A stretch of 64,000 nt of DNA from AV40 sp035568175 (GTDB lineage Bacteria; Verrucomicrobiota; Verrucomicrobiia; Chthoniobacterales; UBA10450), in assembly GCA_035568175.1 (NCBI GenBank), contig DATMON010000020.1:124001-188000 (forward strand), in the 5' to 3' direction. The notes beneath the pieces are model-generated. The model was not told where the DNA came from. It saw only the letters and a list, made by a program, of their open reading frames with translations, and did no database searches. Position numbers and translations under genes: made by a program. Of this stretch, positions 51,508 to 60,323 are shown one piece after another (within the stretch, counting starts at the first letter, position 1; each line of letters opens with the position of its first letter).

Positions 51508-54399
51508 GTGAAAACATTTTGGACAGCAATCGCTTTGGTCGCGGCTGCCACCGTCGCTTTTGGCTGGCTCAGCTGGAAATGCGTTTGCGATCCAAAAATT
51601 AATTTCCTGCCGCGAGACGGACGCGCCGAATGGATTGTATTTCCGACTGCGGTGGATGCGCGCTCGCATCGAGTGGCGATGATGGACGCAACTTTTCGAC
51701 GAACGCTCAGTCTCGAATCACAGCCGGGCTCCGCTCGATTGCTCGTTCGCGCGGCCAAGCGGATTGAATTGAAAATTAACGGTGAAACGGTTCAAACCGT
51801 TTCGACGCGCAACTGGAAACAGATCTCAACACTCGACGTGTCGAAATTTTTCCGGCCGGGTCCGAACACGATCGAGGCGAGAGCTTTTAACGATGACGCG
51901 CCACCCGCGCTCTGGCTCACATTAACCGCGGACTCGTCGACTTGGCGGACCGACGACAAATGGGAAGTGTCGCTCGCCGGATCGACATGGCGCAGCAGCG
52001 CGCTCGCTTCGACGCCAAAGCGTGCCGGGCCGGGCAACCTTCTCGCTGGTGGCGAAAGAATATTCGATGTCGTGCCTAAAATTTGGCGGACGTGGACGGT
52101 GTTTGCAGTTCTGGCCATTTTCCTGACGACCGCGGCGGGCTGGTGGTTAACGCGGGTTACGACAAAAACGAACGATGGCGGTGCTGAATTTTCCCGCCAG
52201 CAGCTCCTCGCCTTGCTCGGACTATGCGGCATCGCCTGGTTCATTCTCTTTTGGAACAACGCGGAAATGTTGCCGTTTCTCTCCGGTTACGATTCCAAGG
52301 ACCACATCGCTTATATTAAGTACATCCAGGACCACAGGGCGTTGCCGCTGCCAAACGAGGGGTTCGAAATGTTTCAGCCACCGCTCTATTACGCCTTTTC
52401 CGCCGGGGTCCTTTCGATCTCCCGGCTCACGGTCGTGGACGACGCCGCGGTGACTGTTTTACGCGCGGTGACGATGATTTTCGGCATCGCGAATTTTATT
52501 TTTGTTTTTCTGAGTATGCGCTTGCTCTTCCCCGGCCGGCTTGTTGCTCAAATGGTTGGACTGTTGACGGCCGCGTTTTTGCCGATGCAGCTTTATCTCT
52601 CGCATTATGTGACGAACGAGACGCTGGCCGCGACACTCGCGAGCGCGACGATTTATCTTGGTTTGCGCACGCTAAGGACCGAGCGCGCGTCCGCCTCGCA
52701 ATATCTCTGGCTTGGCGTTTGCGCGGGACTGGCAATGTTGGCCAAGGCGACGAGCCTGTTGCTCATTCCGCCACTCATCGGCGCTTTGACGATCAAACTT
52801 TTGCAAGAACGAGCTTCCATCTTTGGCTGGTACCGTGCGTTCGGAATAACGATCGCGGCGATTCTCGTTACCTGCGGATGGCATTACGTTCGGATCTGGC
52901 ATCATTTTGGCACGCCCATCGTCGGAAACTGGGATCCCGCTTTAGGATTTCGGTGGTGGCAGGACCCGGGGTTTCACATTGCCGGCGATTATCTTCGTTT
53001 TGGCGCGGCGCTCATCGCCCCGCTGTTTAGCGGCTTCAACGGCTTTGCCGATGGAATTTACTCGACACTCTGGGGCGACAGCCTTTGCGGCGGACTGTCC
53101 GGATTGCTTTCGCGCACACCGTGGAATTACCGACTCATGATTGGCGGATACTGGCTCGCTCTGTGGCCCTCCCTGCTCGTCTTCATCGGCGCCGCGGTCG
53201 CGATCTATCGATTCACTCGTCACCCGTCACCAGAATGGTTTCTGTTACTTGGGCTCTCAGCCGCAGTCACAGTCGCGCTGATTTTTATGACGCTAAGAGT
53301 CCCTTCCTACGCGCAGGTTAAAGCTTTCTACGGATTGTCCGCGATCGTACCGTTTTGCGCTTTCGCCGTAACCGGGTGGCAAATGCTGACAGCGCGCTCG
53401 CGCGTTTTGCAACTGCTGTTCGGCACGGTGCTGATGCTTTTTACAATCAACAGCTTCGGCTCGGTCTGGATCCGCGCGTCGACTCAACAACATATTTACA
53501 CAGCACTTAGGTCTATTTCGCAGTATCAACCGAATCGGGCCCTTTCCGAAGCAACCGAGGCGACAAAAAGCGAACCCTCGAACGCAAGCGCATATTACAT
53601 TTTGGCCGCAATTCTGGATGAGATCGGTGATTCACCCCAAGCCGTCGCGCAATCCGGGCGCGGCCTCGAGCTGGATTCTGCGAACGGCGATTGTCATCTT
53701 CAATTGGGAATCAGTCTGGCAAAACAGGGAGATCTGGCGCGGGCATTAAGCGAAGCGCGACGCGCTCTCGAATTGCAGCCGGAGAATGCGCGCGCCGACG
53801 ATCTTGTCTTCACCCTGGCGCGCGAACTCCACCGCGCCGAAGCGCTCGCCATTGGGCGAGATGCGCTGGCCGTGTCGCCTTTTGATCCGGATCTGCATTA
53901 TCGAGTGGGATTGGCCGCGGGCGAAGTTGGAAATTTTTCAATTGCGGTGCCGCAGTTCGGCTACGCACTGTTGCTGCAGCCAAGTCGCGCAGAAGTTGAA
54001 AGCAGATTGCATCTTGCCGTTGTTTTCGCCGCCCAAAGCGCGACCGCACCGGAGCAATTGGCCGCAATCACATCTTCGGCGCCGGAATCACCGAAATTGC
54101 TCAACGAAGTTGCCTGGATATTGGCCACTCATCCAGATGCTGCCGTGCGCAAAGGGGCAGAAGCTGTTCGACTGAGCGAGCGCGCTTGCACCCTAACGAA
54201 CCGGACGCGCCCAAATTTTATCGCGACCTTGGCCGCCGCCTATGCTGAGGCGGGCAAATTTTCCCAAGCAATCGCGACCGCGCAAGAAGCAGCTACTCTT
54301 GCTCGATCGATCGGCGAAACAAAAACGGCCCGACTCGCCGAGGATCTTTTAAGATCGTTTCAATCGAATCAACCTTACCGGGAAGAGCCACGACAATGA
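51508..54399 (+). CDS. Large multi-helix membrane protein with C-terminal TPRs (GT39/ArnT-like)
   Basis: A 963-residue protein. A short anchored N-terminal region carries a beta-rich domain (about residues 60-170). About twelve membrane helices follow (about 180-650) with the pattern of dolichyl-phosphate mannosyltransferase-like (PMT/ArnT) enzymes, including the acidic GYDSKDHIAYIKYIQDHRALP. The C-terminal 300 residues are TPR-like (YYILAAILDEIGDSPQAVAQ). I use the GTG at 51508; the frame begins 66 bases earlier but would encode part of the tRNA-Arg. Likely transfers a lipid-linked sugar to an envelope target. It overlaps the next gene by ATGA. Confidence 0.8.
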   Translation: MKTFWTAIALVAAATVAFGWLSWKCVCDPKINFLPRDGRAEWIVFPTAVDARSHRVAMMDATFRRTLSLESQPGSARLLVRAAKRIELKINGETVQTVSTRNWKQISTLDVSKFFRPGPNTIEARAFNDDAPPALWLTLTADSSTWRTDDKWEVSLAGSTWRSSALASTPKRAGPGNLLAGGERIFDVVPKIWRTWTVFAVLAIFLTTAAGWWLTRVTTKTNDGGAEFSRQQLLALLGLCGIAWFILFWNNAEMLPFLSGYDSKDHIAYIKYIQDHRALPLPNEGFEMFQPPLYYAFSAGVLSISRLTVVDDAAVTVLRAVTMIFGIANFIFVFLSMRLLFPGRLVAQMVGLLTAAFLPMQLYLSHYVTNETLAATLASATIYLGLRTLRTERASASQYLWLGVCAGLAMLAKATSLLLIPPLIGALTIKLLQERASIFGWYRAFGITIAAILVTCGWHYVRIWHHFGTPIVGNWDPALGFRWWQDPGFHIAGDYLRFGAALIAPLFSGFNGFADGIYSTLWGDSLCGGLSGLLSRTPWNYRLMIGGYWLALWPSLLVFIGAAVAIYRFTRHPSPEWFLLLGLSAAVTVALIFMTLRVPSYAQVKAFYGLSAIVPFCAFAVTGWQMLTARSRVLQLLFGTVLMLFTINSFGSVWIRASTQQHIYTALRSISQYQPNRALSEATEATKSEPSNASAYYILAAILDEIGDSPQAVAQSGRGLELDSANGDCHLQLGISLAKQGDLARALSEARRALELQPENARADDLVFTLARELHRAEALAIGRDALAVSPFDPDLHYRVGLAAGEVGNFSIAVPQFGYALLLQPSRAEVESRLHLAVVFAAQSATAPEQLAAITSSAPESPKLLNEVAWILATHPDAAVRKGAEAVRLSERACTLTNRTRPNFIATLAAAYAEAGKFSQAIATAQEAATLARSIGETKTARLAEDLLRSFQSNQPYREEPRQ

Positions 54400-55094
54400 A
54401 ATTTTCTGCGGCGCGGTCGGAATTGGACACAATGGTCGTAGAAATAGAGCTCACCCTCGTCAGCATTATTCAAGGCGTGGCCCTGACGATTTTGATCGAG
54501 AACGCGCACGCCGTGATTGCCCAGCGACAACTTTTCTTCTGGCCCTACGTGGTCGCCGGGCTCTTCGTCATTTTTGTTTTCTGGTCGCGCGCGATATTGC
54601 ACATCCTCACCGTGATTCGCTGGCCGCTCGAATTTGGCCATAATTTTCTCTACATCGCTTGCGCTCTGGTTGAGGCGATTCTATTTGCTCAAATCGGCAA
54701 GCCCGCGAGCTGGTTTGGTTTCGGAGCCGCGTTCATCGCGATTGGCTGGACTTTGTTTGTTTACGATCTTCGCCTGATTTATGCGCGCATGCACGATAGT
54801 GTAGGCGAGGCGAGTGATCGTTTGTCCGCGCGAGTCCGGCGTGATCAGTGGCTCAACATTGGTCTCCTTTTGCCGGCGGTATTTTTTCTGAACCTCGTCT
54901 CGGCAATTTTAATTCGAAACTGGCCGGGAGTTTTCCTGGCGCACAACGCGCACGTTTGGCTGATCGCAGCCGAGCTGCTTGGGTTCGCCGGATACTTAGT
55001 CTACGTCGTTCGTTTTTATGTCGGTCTCGCTCCGCTCATCGCCGAGGCGCGCCACGAATGGCGAGGCACACTTGGCGATGGCGATCAATCTTGA
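54396..55094 (+). CDS. Hypothetical six-helix membrane protein
   Basis: A 232-residue protein with about six membrane helices (for example LTLVSIIQGVALTILI and YVVAGLFVIFVFWSRAILHI). No family recognised. It overlaps the upstream glycosyltransferase-like gene (ATGA), so a partner function is likely. The C-terminus is hydrophilic (EARHEWRGTLGDGDQS). Confidence 0.7.
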   Translation: MKFSAARSELDTMVVEIELTLVSIIQGVALTILIENAHAVIAQRQLFFWPYVVAGLFVIFVFWSRAILHILTVIRWPLEFGHNFLYIACALVEAILFAQIGKPASWFGFGAAFIAIGWTLFVYDLRLIYARMHDSVGEASDRLSARVRRDQWLNIGLLLPAVFFLNLVSAILIRNWPGVFLAHNAHVWLIAAELLGFAGYLVYVVRFYVGLAPLIAEARHEWRGTLGDGDQS

Positions 55095-55106
55095 AGCGAC
55101 TCTCGT

Positions 55107-55520
55107 TTAGAGATTCGTGAGCGCTTGCCGCGCTTTCTCCACATCCGATGGTCGCAGCACGATGATGCCGTTTGGCGAGTTTACGCCTGTCGCGAAGTAA
55201 GCGTACTCGATATTCACTTCAGCGCGGGAGAGCGCATCGGTAATTTTTCCAAGAACGCCGAGCTCGTTGGCCGCATCAATGCAAAGCACATCGTTCTCGA
55301 ACGCGAGCACGCCGCGCTCGCCCAAAAGCATTAGGGCTTTGGTTGGATCGCTTACAATCATACGCACCACCGCATGATCGACCGTGTCCGAAACGGTCAG
55401 CGCGTGAATGTTGACGCCAGCTTTGGCCAGAGCTTCGCACACGCGAGCTAACGCTCCGGGACGATTTTCAAGAAATACCGCAAGCTGCGTCGTCGTTTCC
55501 AGGGAGAGAATGGCTTTCAT
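55107..55520 (-). CDS. Tandem ACT-domain protein
   Basis: A 137-residue regulatory protein with two ACT domains. The first holds VFLENRPGALARVCEALAKAG and the second VLGKITDALSRAEVNIEYAY. ACT domains bind amino acids, so this may be a sensor of amino-acid level. The ATG at 55520 is chosen because the first ACT strand starts directly after it. It is divergent from the amino-acid permease gene, with 95 bases between the starts, which may be a functional pair. Confidence 0.88.
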   Translation of the reverse strand: MKAILSLETTTQLAVFLENRPGALARVCEALAKAGVNIHALTVSDTVDHAVVRMIVSDPTKALMLLGERGVLAFENDVLCIDAANELGVLGKITDALSRAEVNIEYAYFATGVNSPNGIIVLRPSDVEKARQALTNL

Positions 55521-55615
55521 CCTGAGCTCACGATGACGCGGTCGGTCGCTTCTGACAACAGAGATCGTCAACCAATTAGCCAATCAAGCACGCAAGTGCC
55601 ATTGTCGATCCCAAC

Positions 55616-56956
55616 ATGGACAAATCCCCCCAATCGCCCGGGCCGAATTTACAAACTACTCGACGAACCGTCGGTTTTTTCACGGCCTGCGGGATTGTGA
55701 TTGCAAATATTATCGGCACGGGCGTGTTCACCAGTCTCGGATTTCAGGTTGCCGATATTCAGTCTGGCTTTGCTTTGCTCATGCTCTGGATCGTCGGCGG
55801 AATCGCCGCGGTTTGCGGCGCGCTTTGTTACGGTGAACTGAGCGCAGCGCTCCCGCGCTCGGGGGGTGAGTATCATTTCCTTTCCGAGATTTATCATCCG
55901 GCCGTTGGTTTCATGGCCGGATTCATCTCCGCCACGGTCGGTTTCGCTGCGCCGATCGCGCTCGCGGCCATGGCTTTCGGAAAATATTTTCATGGCGTCT
56001 TCAATTTTGGTTCGCCCATATTGCTTTCATTCGTGCTGGTCTGGACCACGGCACTTTTCCATTTTGGAAATCTTCGTCTCGGCAGCGCATTCCAAAATCT
56101 TTGGACGATCGTCAAATTGCTCTTAATTGCGGCGCTCATCGCAGCTGGATTGTTCGTCGAACAAAAACAGCCGATTACTTTTTTGCCCCACACTGACGAC
56201 ACGATGTCGATCTTCAGTGGCGCGTTCGCGGTTGCGCTTGTTTATGTGATGTATTCCTATTCGGGCTGGAACGCGTCCAGTTACATCATTGGCGAAGTAA
56301 AAGATCCGGAGCGCAATGTTCCGCGCTCGCTCCTTGTCGGGACCATCATCGTGATGGCGGCGTATGTTTTACTGAATGCGGTTTTTCTCGCCACCACACC
56401 GGAGACGGAACTGCGCGGTCAGGTCGAGGTCGGTCTGATCGCCGGCAGACACATTTTTGGAGACAATGGCGGGCGCATTGTCGGTTCGATCATTTGTCTC
56501 GGTTTAGTTTCCACAATCAGCTCGATGACGTGGATCGGCCCGCGAGTCACGATGTCAATGGGCGAAGACCATTGGGTGCTCCGGCTGCTCGGACGCAAGA
56601 ATAAACAAGGCGTCCCGACCAACGCCATCATTCTCCAGTTGGCGATCGTGAATCTGTGCTTATTGACGGGAAGCTTTGACGTAGTTCTTCGCTATATTCA
56701 ATTCAGTTTACTCATCTGCTCGCTCCTGACCGTAATTGGCGTAGTCGTGCTGCGCGTGGCGCGTCCGAACATTTCCCGGCCTTACCGCGTCTGGCTCTAT
56801 CCCGCGCCGCCGATAATCTTCGCTACCATCACCATTTGGATGATGATTTATCTGTTGCGCTGCAAAACTACCGAATCCGTAGCAGGTCTCCTTACCGCAA
56901 TCGCCGGGTTGTTCCTTTACTTTTGCGCCGGGAAACGCGTCAGTGCTGACCGATGA
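55616..56956 (+). CDS. APC-family amino acid permease
   Basis: A 446-residue transporter with about twelve helices. TM1 has the APC motif IVIANIIGTGVFTSLGF, and TM2-3 have GALCYGELSAALPRSGGEYHFL. The substrate is a neutral or cationic amino acid but is not identifiable. The gene is adjacent to a tandem ACT-domain sensor on the opposite strand and overlaps the next gene (ATGA). Confidence 0.92.
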   Translation: MDKSPQSPGPNLQTTRRTVGFFTACGIVIANIIGTGVFTSLGFQVADIQSGFALLMLWIVGGIAAVCGALCYGELSAALPRSGGEYHFLSEIYHPAVGFMAGFISATVGFAAPIALAAMAFGKYFHGVFNFGSPILLSFVLVWTTALFHFGNLRLGSAFQNLWTIVKLLLIAALIAAGLFVEQKQPITFLPHTDDTMSIFSGAFAVALVYVMYSYSGWNASSYIIGEVKDPERNVPRSLLVGTIIVMAAYVLLNAVFLATTPETELRGQVEVGLIAGRHIFGDNGGRIVGSIICLGLVSTISSMTWIGPRVTMSMGEDHWVLRLLGRKNKQGVPTNAIILQLAIVNLCLLTGSFDVVLRYIQFSLLICSLLTVIGVVVLRVARPNISRPYRVWLYPAPPIIFATITIWMMIYLLRCKTTESVAGLLTAIAGLFLYFCAGKRVSADR

Positions 56957-58059
56957 GAAAATTTGCCGCGGGAAAGATCGCAATCACCAACCTGTCGATC
57001 TTTGCGTTGTCGATCCTGTCCCTGACGCAGACCACGCGGGCGCAGCCACCGCCTGACGACACCGCACGTTTTCTCGCCGGAATGCCGCTTGCGAAAAATT
57101 CGTCGCTCGCTTCGCTCACAAAAGATCCGGCATGGCAGGAGCACGCCGCGACTTTCGAAAAGGCTTTTGCCAAGATGAACAGGCGGCAACTCCTGAAACT
57201 GCACACCTGGGAGACGCAATATTTTCCGGAAGCGAAAGAACATGTTCCGGTCGTGTTTTACATGTTCAGCGGGCCCGATTTTCTTTACGTCGACCAATTT
57301 TTTCCGAAAGCCGACGTCTACATTCTTTGCGGCAAAGAATCGTTGGGACCGCCGCCGGACCCATTGCGGATCGGAAATCTTGGTTCAGCGTTGCACAATC
57401 TCGAGGAAGCGATGCATTCCTCGCTTCGATTCAGTTTTTTCATCACCAAGGACATGAAAGTAAGTCTCGACTCGCAGGAACTGAAAGGCACTTTGCCCAT
57501 TCTCTACGTTTTCCTAGCGCGCGCCGGCAAATCGATCAAGGATGTGACTTACGGTTCGCTCAATCAGGGCGGATCCTTTCAACAAAGCCGTCCTGGCAGC
57601 GGCGGAACACCCGGAGTCCGGATCGATTACATTGACCATAGTTCCGGCCAAAAGCAGACGCTTTACTATTTCACGACCGATATTTCCGACGGCGGAATCG
57701 CGTCGACGCCCGGCTTTCTCAGATTCTGCGACCACTTCGGCGTCGGATGCAGTTTCCTCAAGTCATCTTCCTATTTGATGTTTGAAGACGGCTTCCATCG
57801 CGTCCGAGATTTCATTCTCGACCACAGCAAGACGATCGTTCAGGACGACGCCGGCATTCCGCTCGCCAGTTTCAATCGCGACAAATGGAACATCCGCGTG
57901 TTCGGCACCTACCTCGGCCCGATTGAGATCTTCAAACAACACTACCAGCCGAAACTGAAGGAGATTTTTGAGCAGAGCGGTCCGCCACCGATCGGTTTCA
58001 ACTTCGGCTACCGCTGGAATTACAAAGAGAGCCACGTCATCGTGGCGACGCGCAGTTGA
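56953..58059 (+). CDS. Hypothetical secreted protein, 368 residues
   Basis: A signal peptide or N-terminal anchor (NLSIFALSILSLTQTTRAQ) is followed by a mixed alpha/beta domain with no recognised family. It has FYMFSGPDFLYVDQFFPKADV, YVFLARAGKSIKDVTY and RVFGTYLGPIEIFKQHYQPKL. It begins within the stop of the permease gene. Its role may be envelope-related, but I cannot assign it. Confidence 0.7.
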   Translation: MRKFAAGKIAITNLSIFALSILSLTQTTRAQPPPDDTARFLAGMPLAKNSSLASLTKDPAWQEHAATFEKAFAKMNRRQLLKLHTWETQYFPEAKEHVPVVFYMFSGPDFLYVDQFFPKADVYILCGKESLGPPPDPLRIGNLGSALHNLEEAMHSSLRFSFFITKDMKVSLDSQELKGTLPILYVFLARAGKSIKDVTYGSLNQGGSFQQSRPGSGGTPGVRIDYIDHSSGQKQTLYYFTTDISDGGIASTPGFLRFCDHFGVGCSFLKSSSYLMFEDGFHRVRDFILDHSKTIVQDDAGIPLASFNRDKWNIRVFGTYLGPIEIFKQHYQPKLKEIFEQSGPPPIGFNFGYRWNYKESHVIVATRS

Positions 58060-58060
58060 A

Positions 58061-59266
58061 CTATTCCTGGAACCGCCTGAACCAGGAATAGGGAAACACA
58101 TCGCCCGGACAATCGGTCGCCCAGCGCGGCGGATTCACTTCGCGATGCGGCTTCACAATCGGATAATGATCCCCCACTTTTCCGCAGCGTTGCCGGAGAT
58201 AACGAATTAACTCTTCGCAGCAATCGAGCTGCGCGCGCGTCGGTTGATCGCGATTGAAATCGCCGACCAGACAAATGCCGAGCGCGATGTTGTTCAAGTA
58301 ATCGCTGTGAACGTGGCCGCCATTGATTTGCCGACGCCAGCGATCTCCCACTTCGATCTGACCATTGCCCGTGGAAGTTCCATTGCCGATCACGAAATGA
58401 TAAGCGAGTCCGTTTTGCATTCGGCGAATATGCCGGTGGTAATAATCGAACGCGGCTGCATTTCCCTGACGCGTCCCGCTGTTGTGCACGATGATGTATT
58501 GCCAACGACTTCGCGCGACTGGGGCGCGATCGATCTGATTGCGAACTGAGGCTGTCAGATAACGGTAACCTGCGCCGCTGCTGGCGCTGCGTCCGCCGCC
58601 GCCAAATAATCGCGACCAAAATCCGCGCGGCTTTTCGTAACCGTATTTCTCGATCGTCAATTGCTCCGGCTCTTCAACCGGCGCGCCGTAGGTAGATGTC
58701 GATCTCGCCTCCGGACGAATCCGTCCGGCTGGCGGACTTGGCGCGGGCAGTGGAGGCGCGTTTGGACCCGGGACCGCGATCGCGCGTGGTGGTAAGGCAT
58801 TCCCTCGGACCTCCGGAGTTTCGGACGGTTTAGGTGAAGTCTTTTTGTGCGGAGTTGGCGATTTTTCGCCGGTGGTTTTCTTTTTCTTTTTCGGTTTTGG
58901 GGAGGGTTCTTTCTCCGCGGCCTTCTTCTTCGCTTTCGGCTTCGGCGTCGCTTCTGGCGTTTCGCTCGGCGTCGGAGACGCCTCCGACTCGTCAGTTGGC
59001 GCTTTCTTGGCTTTCGGTTTTGGTTTCGGTGCGGGCGAGGACGTTTTCTTTTTCTTGTGCGGCGAAGTTTTCGGTTTCGGCGTCGGAGTAGGCGTTTCGG
59101 CCGTCACCGCGCGGGCCTTCAGAATTCGAGTCGGTTTTTCCTGATCGGTTTCTTGCGCCTGAAGGACGACGACGCTAATGACCGCGCCGAGCGCGAGAAA
59201 AGTTGTCAGCCAAACGCGAAAACGTACCACTGCTGCGCAGCGTAACAGAGTGTCACGCGCGATCAA
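58061..59266 (-). CDS. PGRP-type N-acetylmuramoyl-L-alanine amidase with Lys/Pro linker
   Basis: A 401-residue protein. The N-terminus has a hydrophobic helix (FRVWLTTFLALGAVISVVVL). A long Lys/Pro/Ser/Thr-rich linker follows (about residues 45-165), which may pass through the cell wall or periplasm. The catalytic C-terminal domain has the zinc ligands in QYIIVHNSGT, KPHREVN and TDCPGDVFPYSW. It probably cuts the amide bond of muropeptides. The linker also contains the palindrome 58709-58735 in its coding sequence. Confidence 0.88.
   Translation of the reverse strand: MIARDTLLRCAAVVRFRVWLTTFLALGAVISVVVLQAQETDQEKPTRILKARAVTAETPTPTPKPKTSPHKKKKTSSPAPKPKPKAKKAPTDESEASPTPSETPEATPKPKAKKKAAEKEPSPKPKKKKKTTGEKSPTPHKKTSPKPSETPEVRGNALPPRAIAVPGPNAPPLPAPSPPAGRIRPEARSTSTYGAPVEEPEQLTIEKYGYEKPRGFWSRLFGGGGRSASSGAGYRYLTASVRNQIDRAPVARSRWQYIIVHNSGTRQGNAAAFDYYHRHIRRMQNGLAYHFVIGNGTSTGNGQIEVGDRWRRQINGGHVHSDYLNNIALGICLVGDFNRDQPTRAQLDCCEELIRYLRQRCGKVGDHYPIVKPHREVNPPRWATDCPGDVFPYSWFRRFQE
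58709..58735. repeat. Palindromic repeat, second copy of the miaA insertion
   Basis: CCGGACGAATCCGTCCGGCT begins this 27-base unit, matching 15260-15286 with two differences. Four bases to its left lies the near-match ATGTCGATCTC (58694-58704). In miaA the dispersed word lies to the right instead, so the two copies differ in where the word is attached. Confidence 0.85.
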
Positions 59267-59293
59267 CCGGCAACGAAATCAAAACGTCGCCAA

Positions 59294-60181
59294 TTACGCC
59301 GGCTGCATCGCCGGCTCGGACATTTCAGATTTCCCGTGCTTTTCTCGTTCCCGGCGAAGGATGGCGTTCAGTTTGCCCCCGAGCAGCAGGAACAAACAAG
59401 TGAGATACATCCAGGTCAGCAAAATGATGATCGACGCAAGCGCGAGATAAGTTGCGTCGTAGCGGCTGTAGCGCGCGACGTATAACTGAAACAATTTCGT
59501 CACCGTGATCCAGCCGATCGAGAAAAAGAGCGCGCCCGGCAGCGCTTGCCGAATTGTCAGATAATTTTCCGGCGTGAGCAGATACAAAACCAGCGCGAGC
59601 ACGACGAGCGCAATTGCTGTGAACGGCAGGTTCAAGGCCGCAACCCACTCCTGTAGAGGGAAACCAAGTTGGAGATTTACTTCCGCGATACCGGCCAAGG
59701 TCTCCCCAAAAACCACGGCGGTGAATCCGAGAAAGATAGAGATTCCAAACCAGAACAGGAGCAAAAACGAAATAATGTATTTCGACCACCAATTGCGCGG
59801 TGCGGTCACGCCGTAAGTTTGACTGAGTGCTCGCGATATCGTCGCTATAAAGAGCGTCCCCAAATAAATTCCTAGAAAGATACCAGCGTTTGCCAACCAA
59901 CCGCTTGAACCGGTCGCGACCACATTCGCAATCGCGACATCCAGAATGTCCTGCACTTTTGGATCCGGGGGCATAAAACTTTTCACCAAAGCGAAAATAC
60001 CGTGCAAGTTCGACGGATCGGTTCCGAACAAACCGAGCAAATGCCAGAAAAACAAGAGGACAAACGGTAAGGCGAATACAAGTTGATAAGCCATTTGCGA
60101 CGCCAGCCCGGTCGTGTTGTCGGTAGCTGTTTCCCAGACTAGCCGTCGACAAACTGTCCACATTGCGCGCAATATCTTCAC
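59294..60181 (-). CDS. YihY/BrkB-family membrane protein
   Basis: A 295-residue inner-membrane protein with about six helices, matching the YihY/virulence factor BrkB family. It has LASQMAYQLVFALPFVLLFF and the last helix VALVVLALVLYLLTPENY...RQALPGALFFSIGW. Function in this family is not settled; it is sometimes linked to lipid or ion transport. Transcribed alone, divergent from the next gene. Confidence 0.9.
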   Translation of the reverse strand: MKILRAMWTVCRRLVWETATDNTTGLASQMAYQLVFALPFVLLFFWHLLGLFGTDPSNLHGIFALVKSFMPPDPKVQDILDVAIANVVATGSSGWLANAGIFLGIYLGTLFIATISRALSQTYGVTAPRNWWSKYIISFLLLFWFGISIFLGFTAVVFGETLAGIAEVNLQLGFPLQEWVAALNLPFTAIALVVLALVLYLLTPENYLTIRQALPGALFFSIGWITVTKLFQLYVARYSRYDATYLALASIIILLTWMYLTCLFLLLGGKLNAILRREREKHGKSEMSEPAMQPA

Positions 60182-60235
60182 GTTGCCAGAAGTTTACTTT
60201 GCCGAGTGGAAATATCCATTAAACTTCCGCCGCGG

Positions 60236-60302
60236 TTGCAGCCGCCCCGCTCTGTCGGGGCGAACTTTTTTAGAGCACGGCGACAGAGCGCCTTGGCTAC
60301 AA
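60236..60302. repeat. Double-hairpin element with complementary loops, copy D
   Basis: Outer ends TTGCAGCC and GGCTACAA enclose CGCCCCG-CTCTGT-CGGGGCG and a second hairpin GGCG-ACAGAG-CGCC. CGCTCTGTCG (60248-60257) and CGACAGAGCG (60281-60290) are perfect complements, so the loops could pair or the arms could fold as one long stem. It lies 21 bases upstream of the glycosyltransferase ATG. Confidence 0.8.
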
Positions 60303-60323
60303 TATTGTTTGGCCTAACGAATC

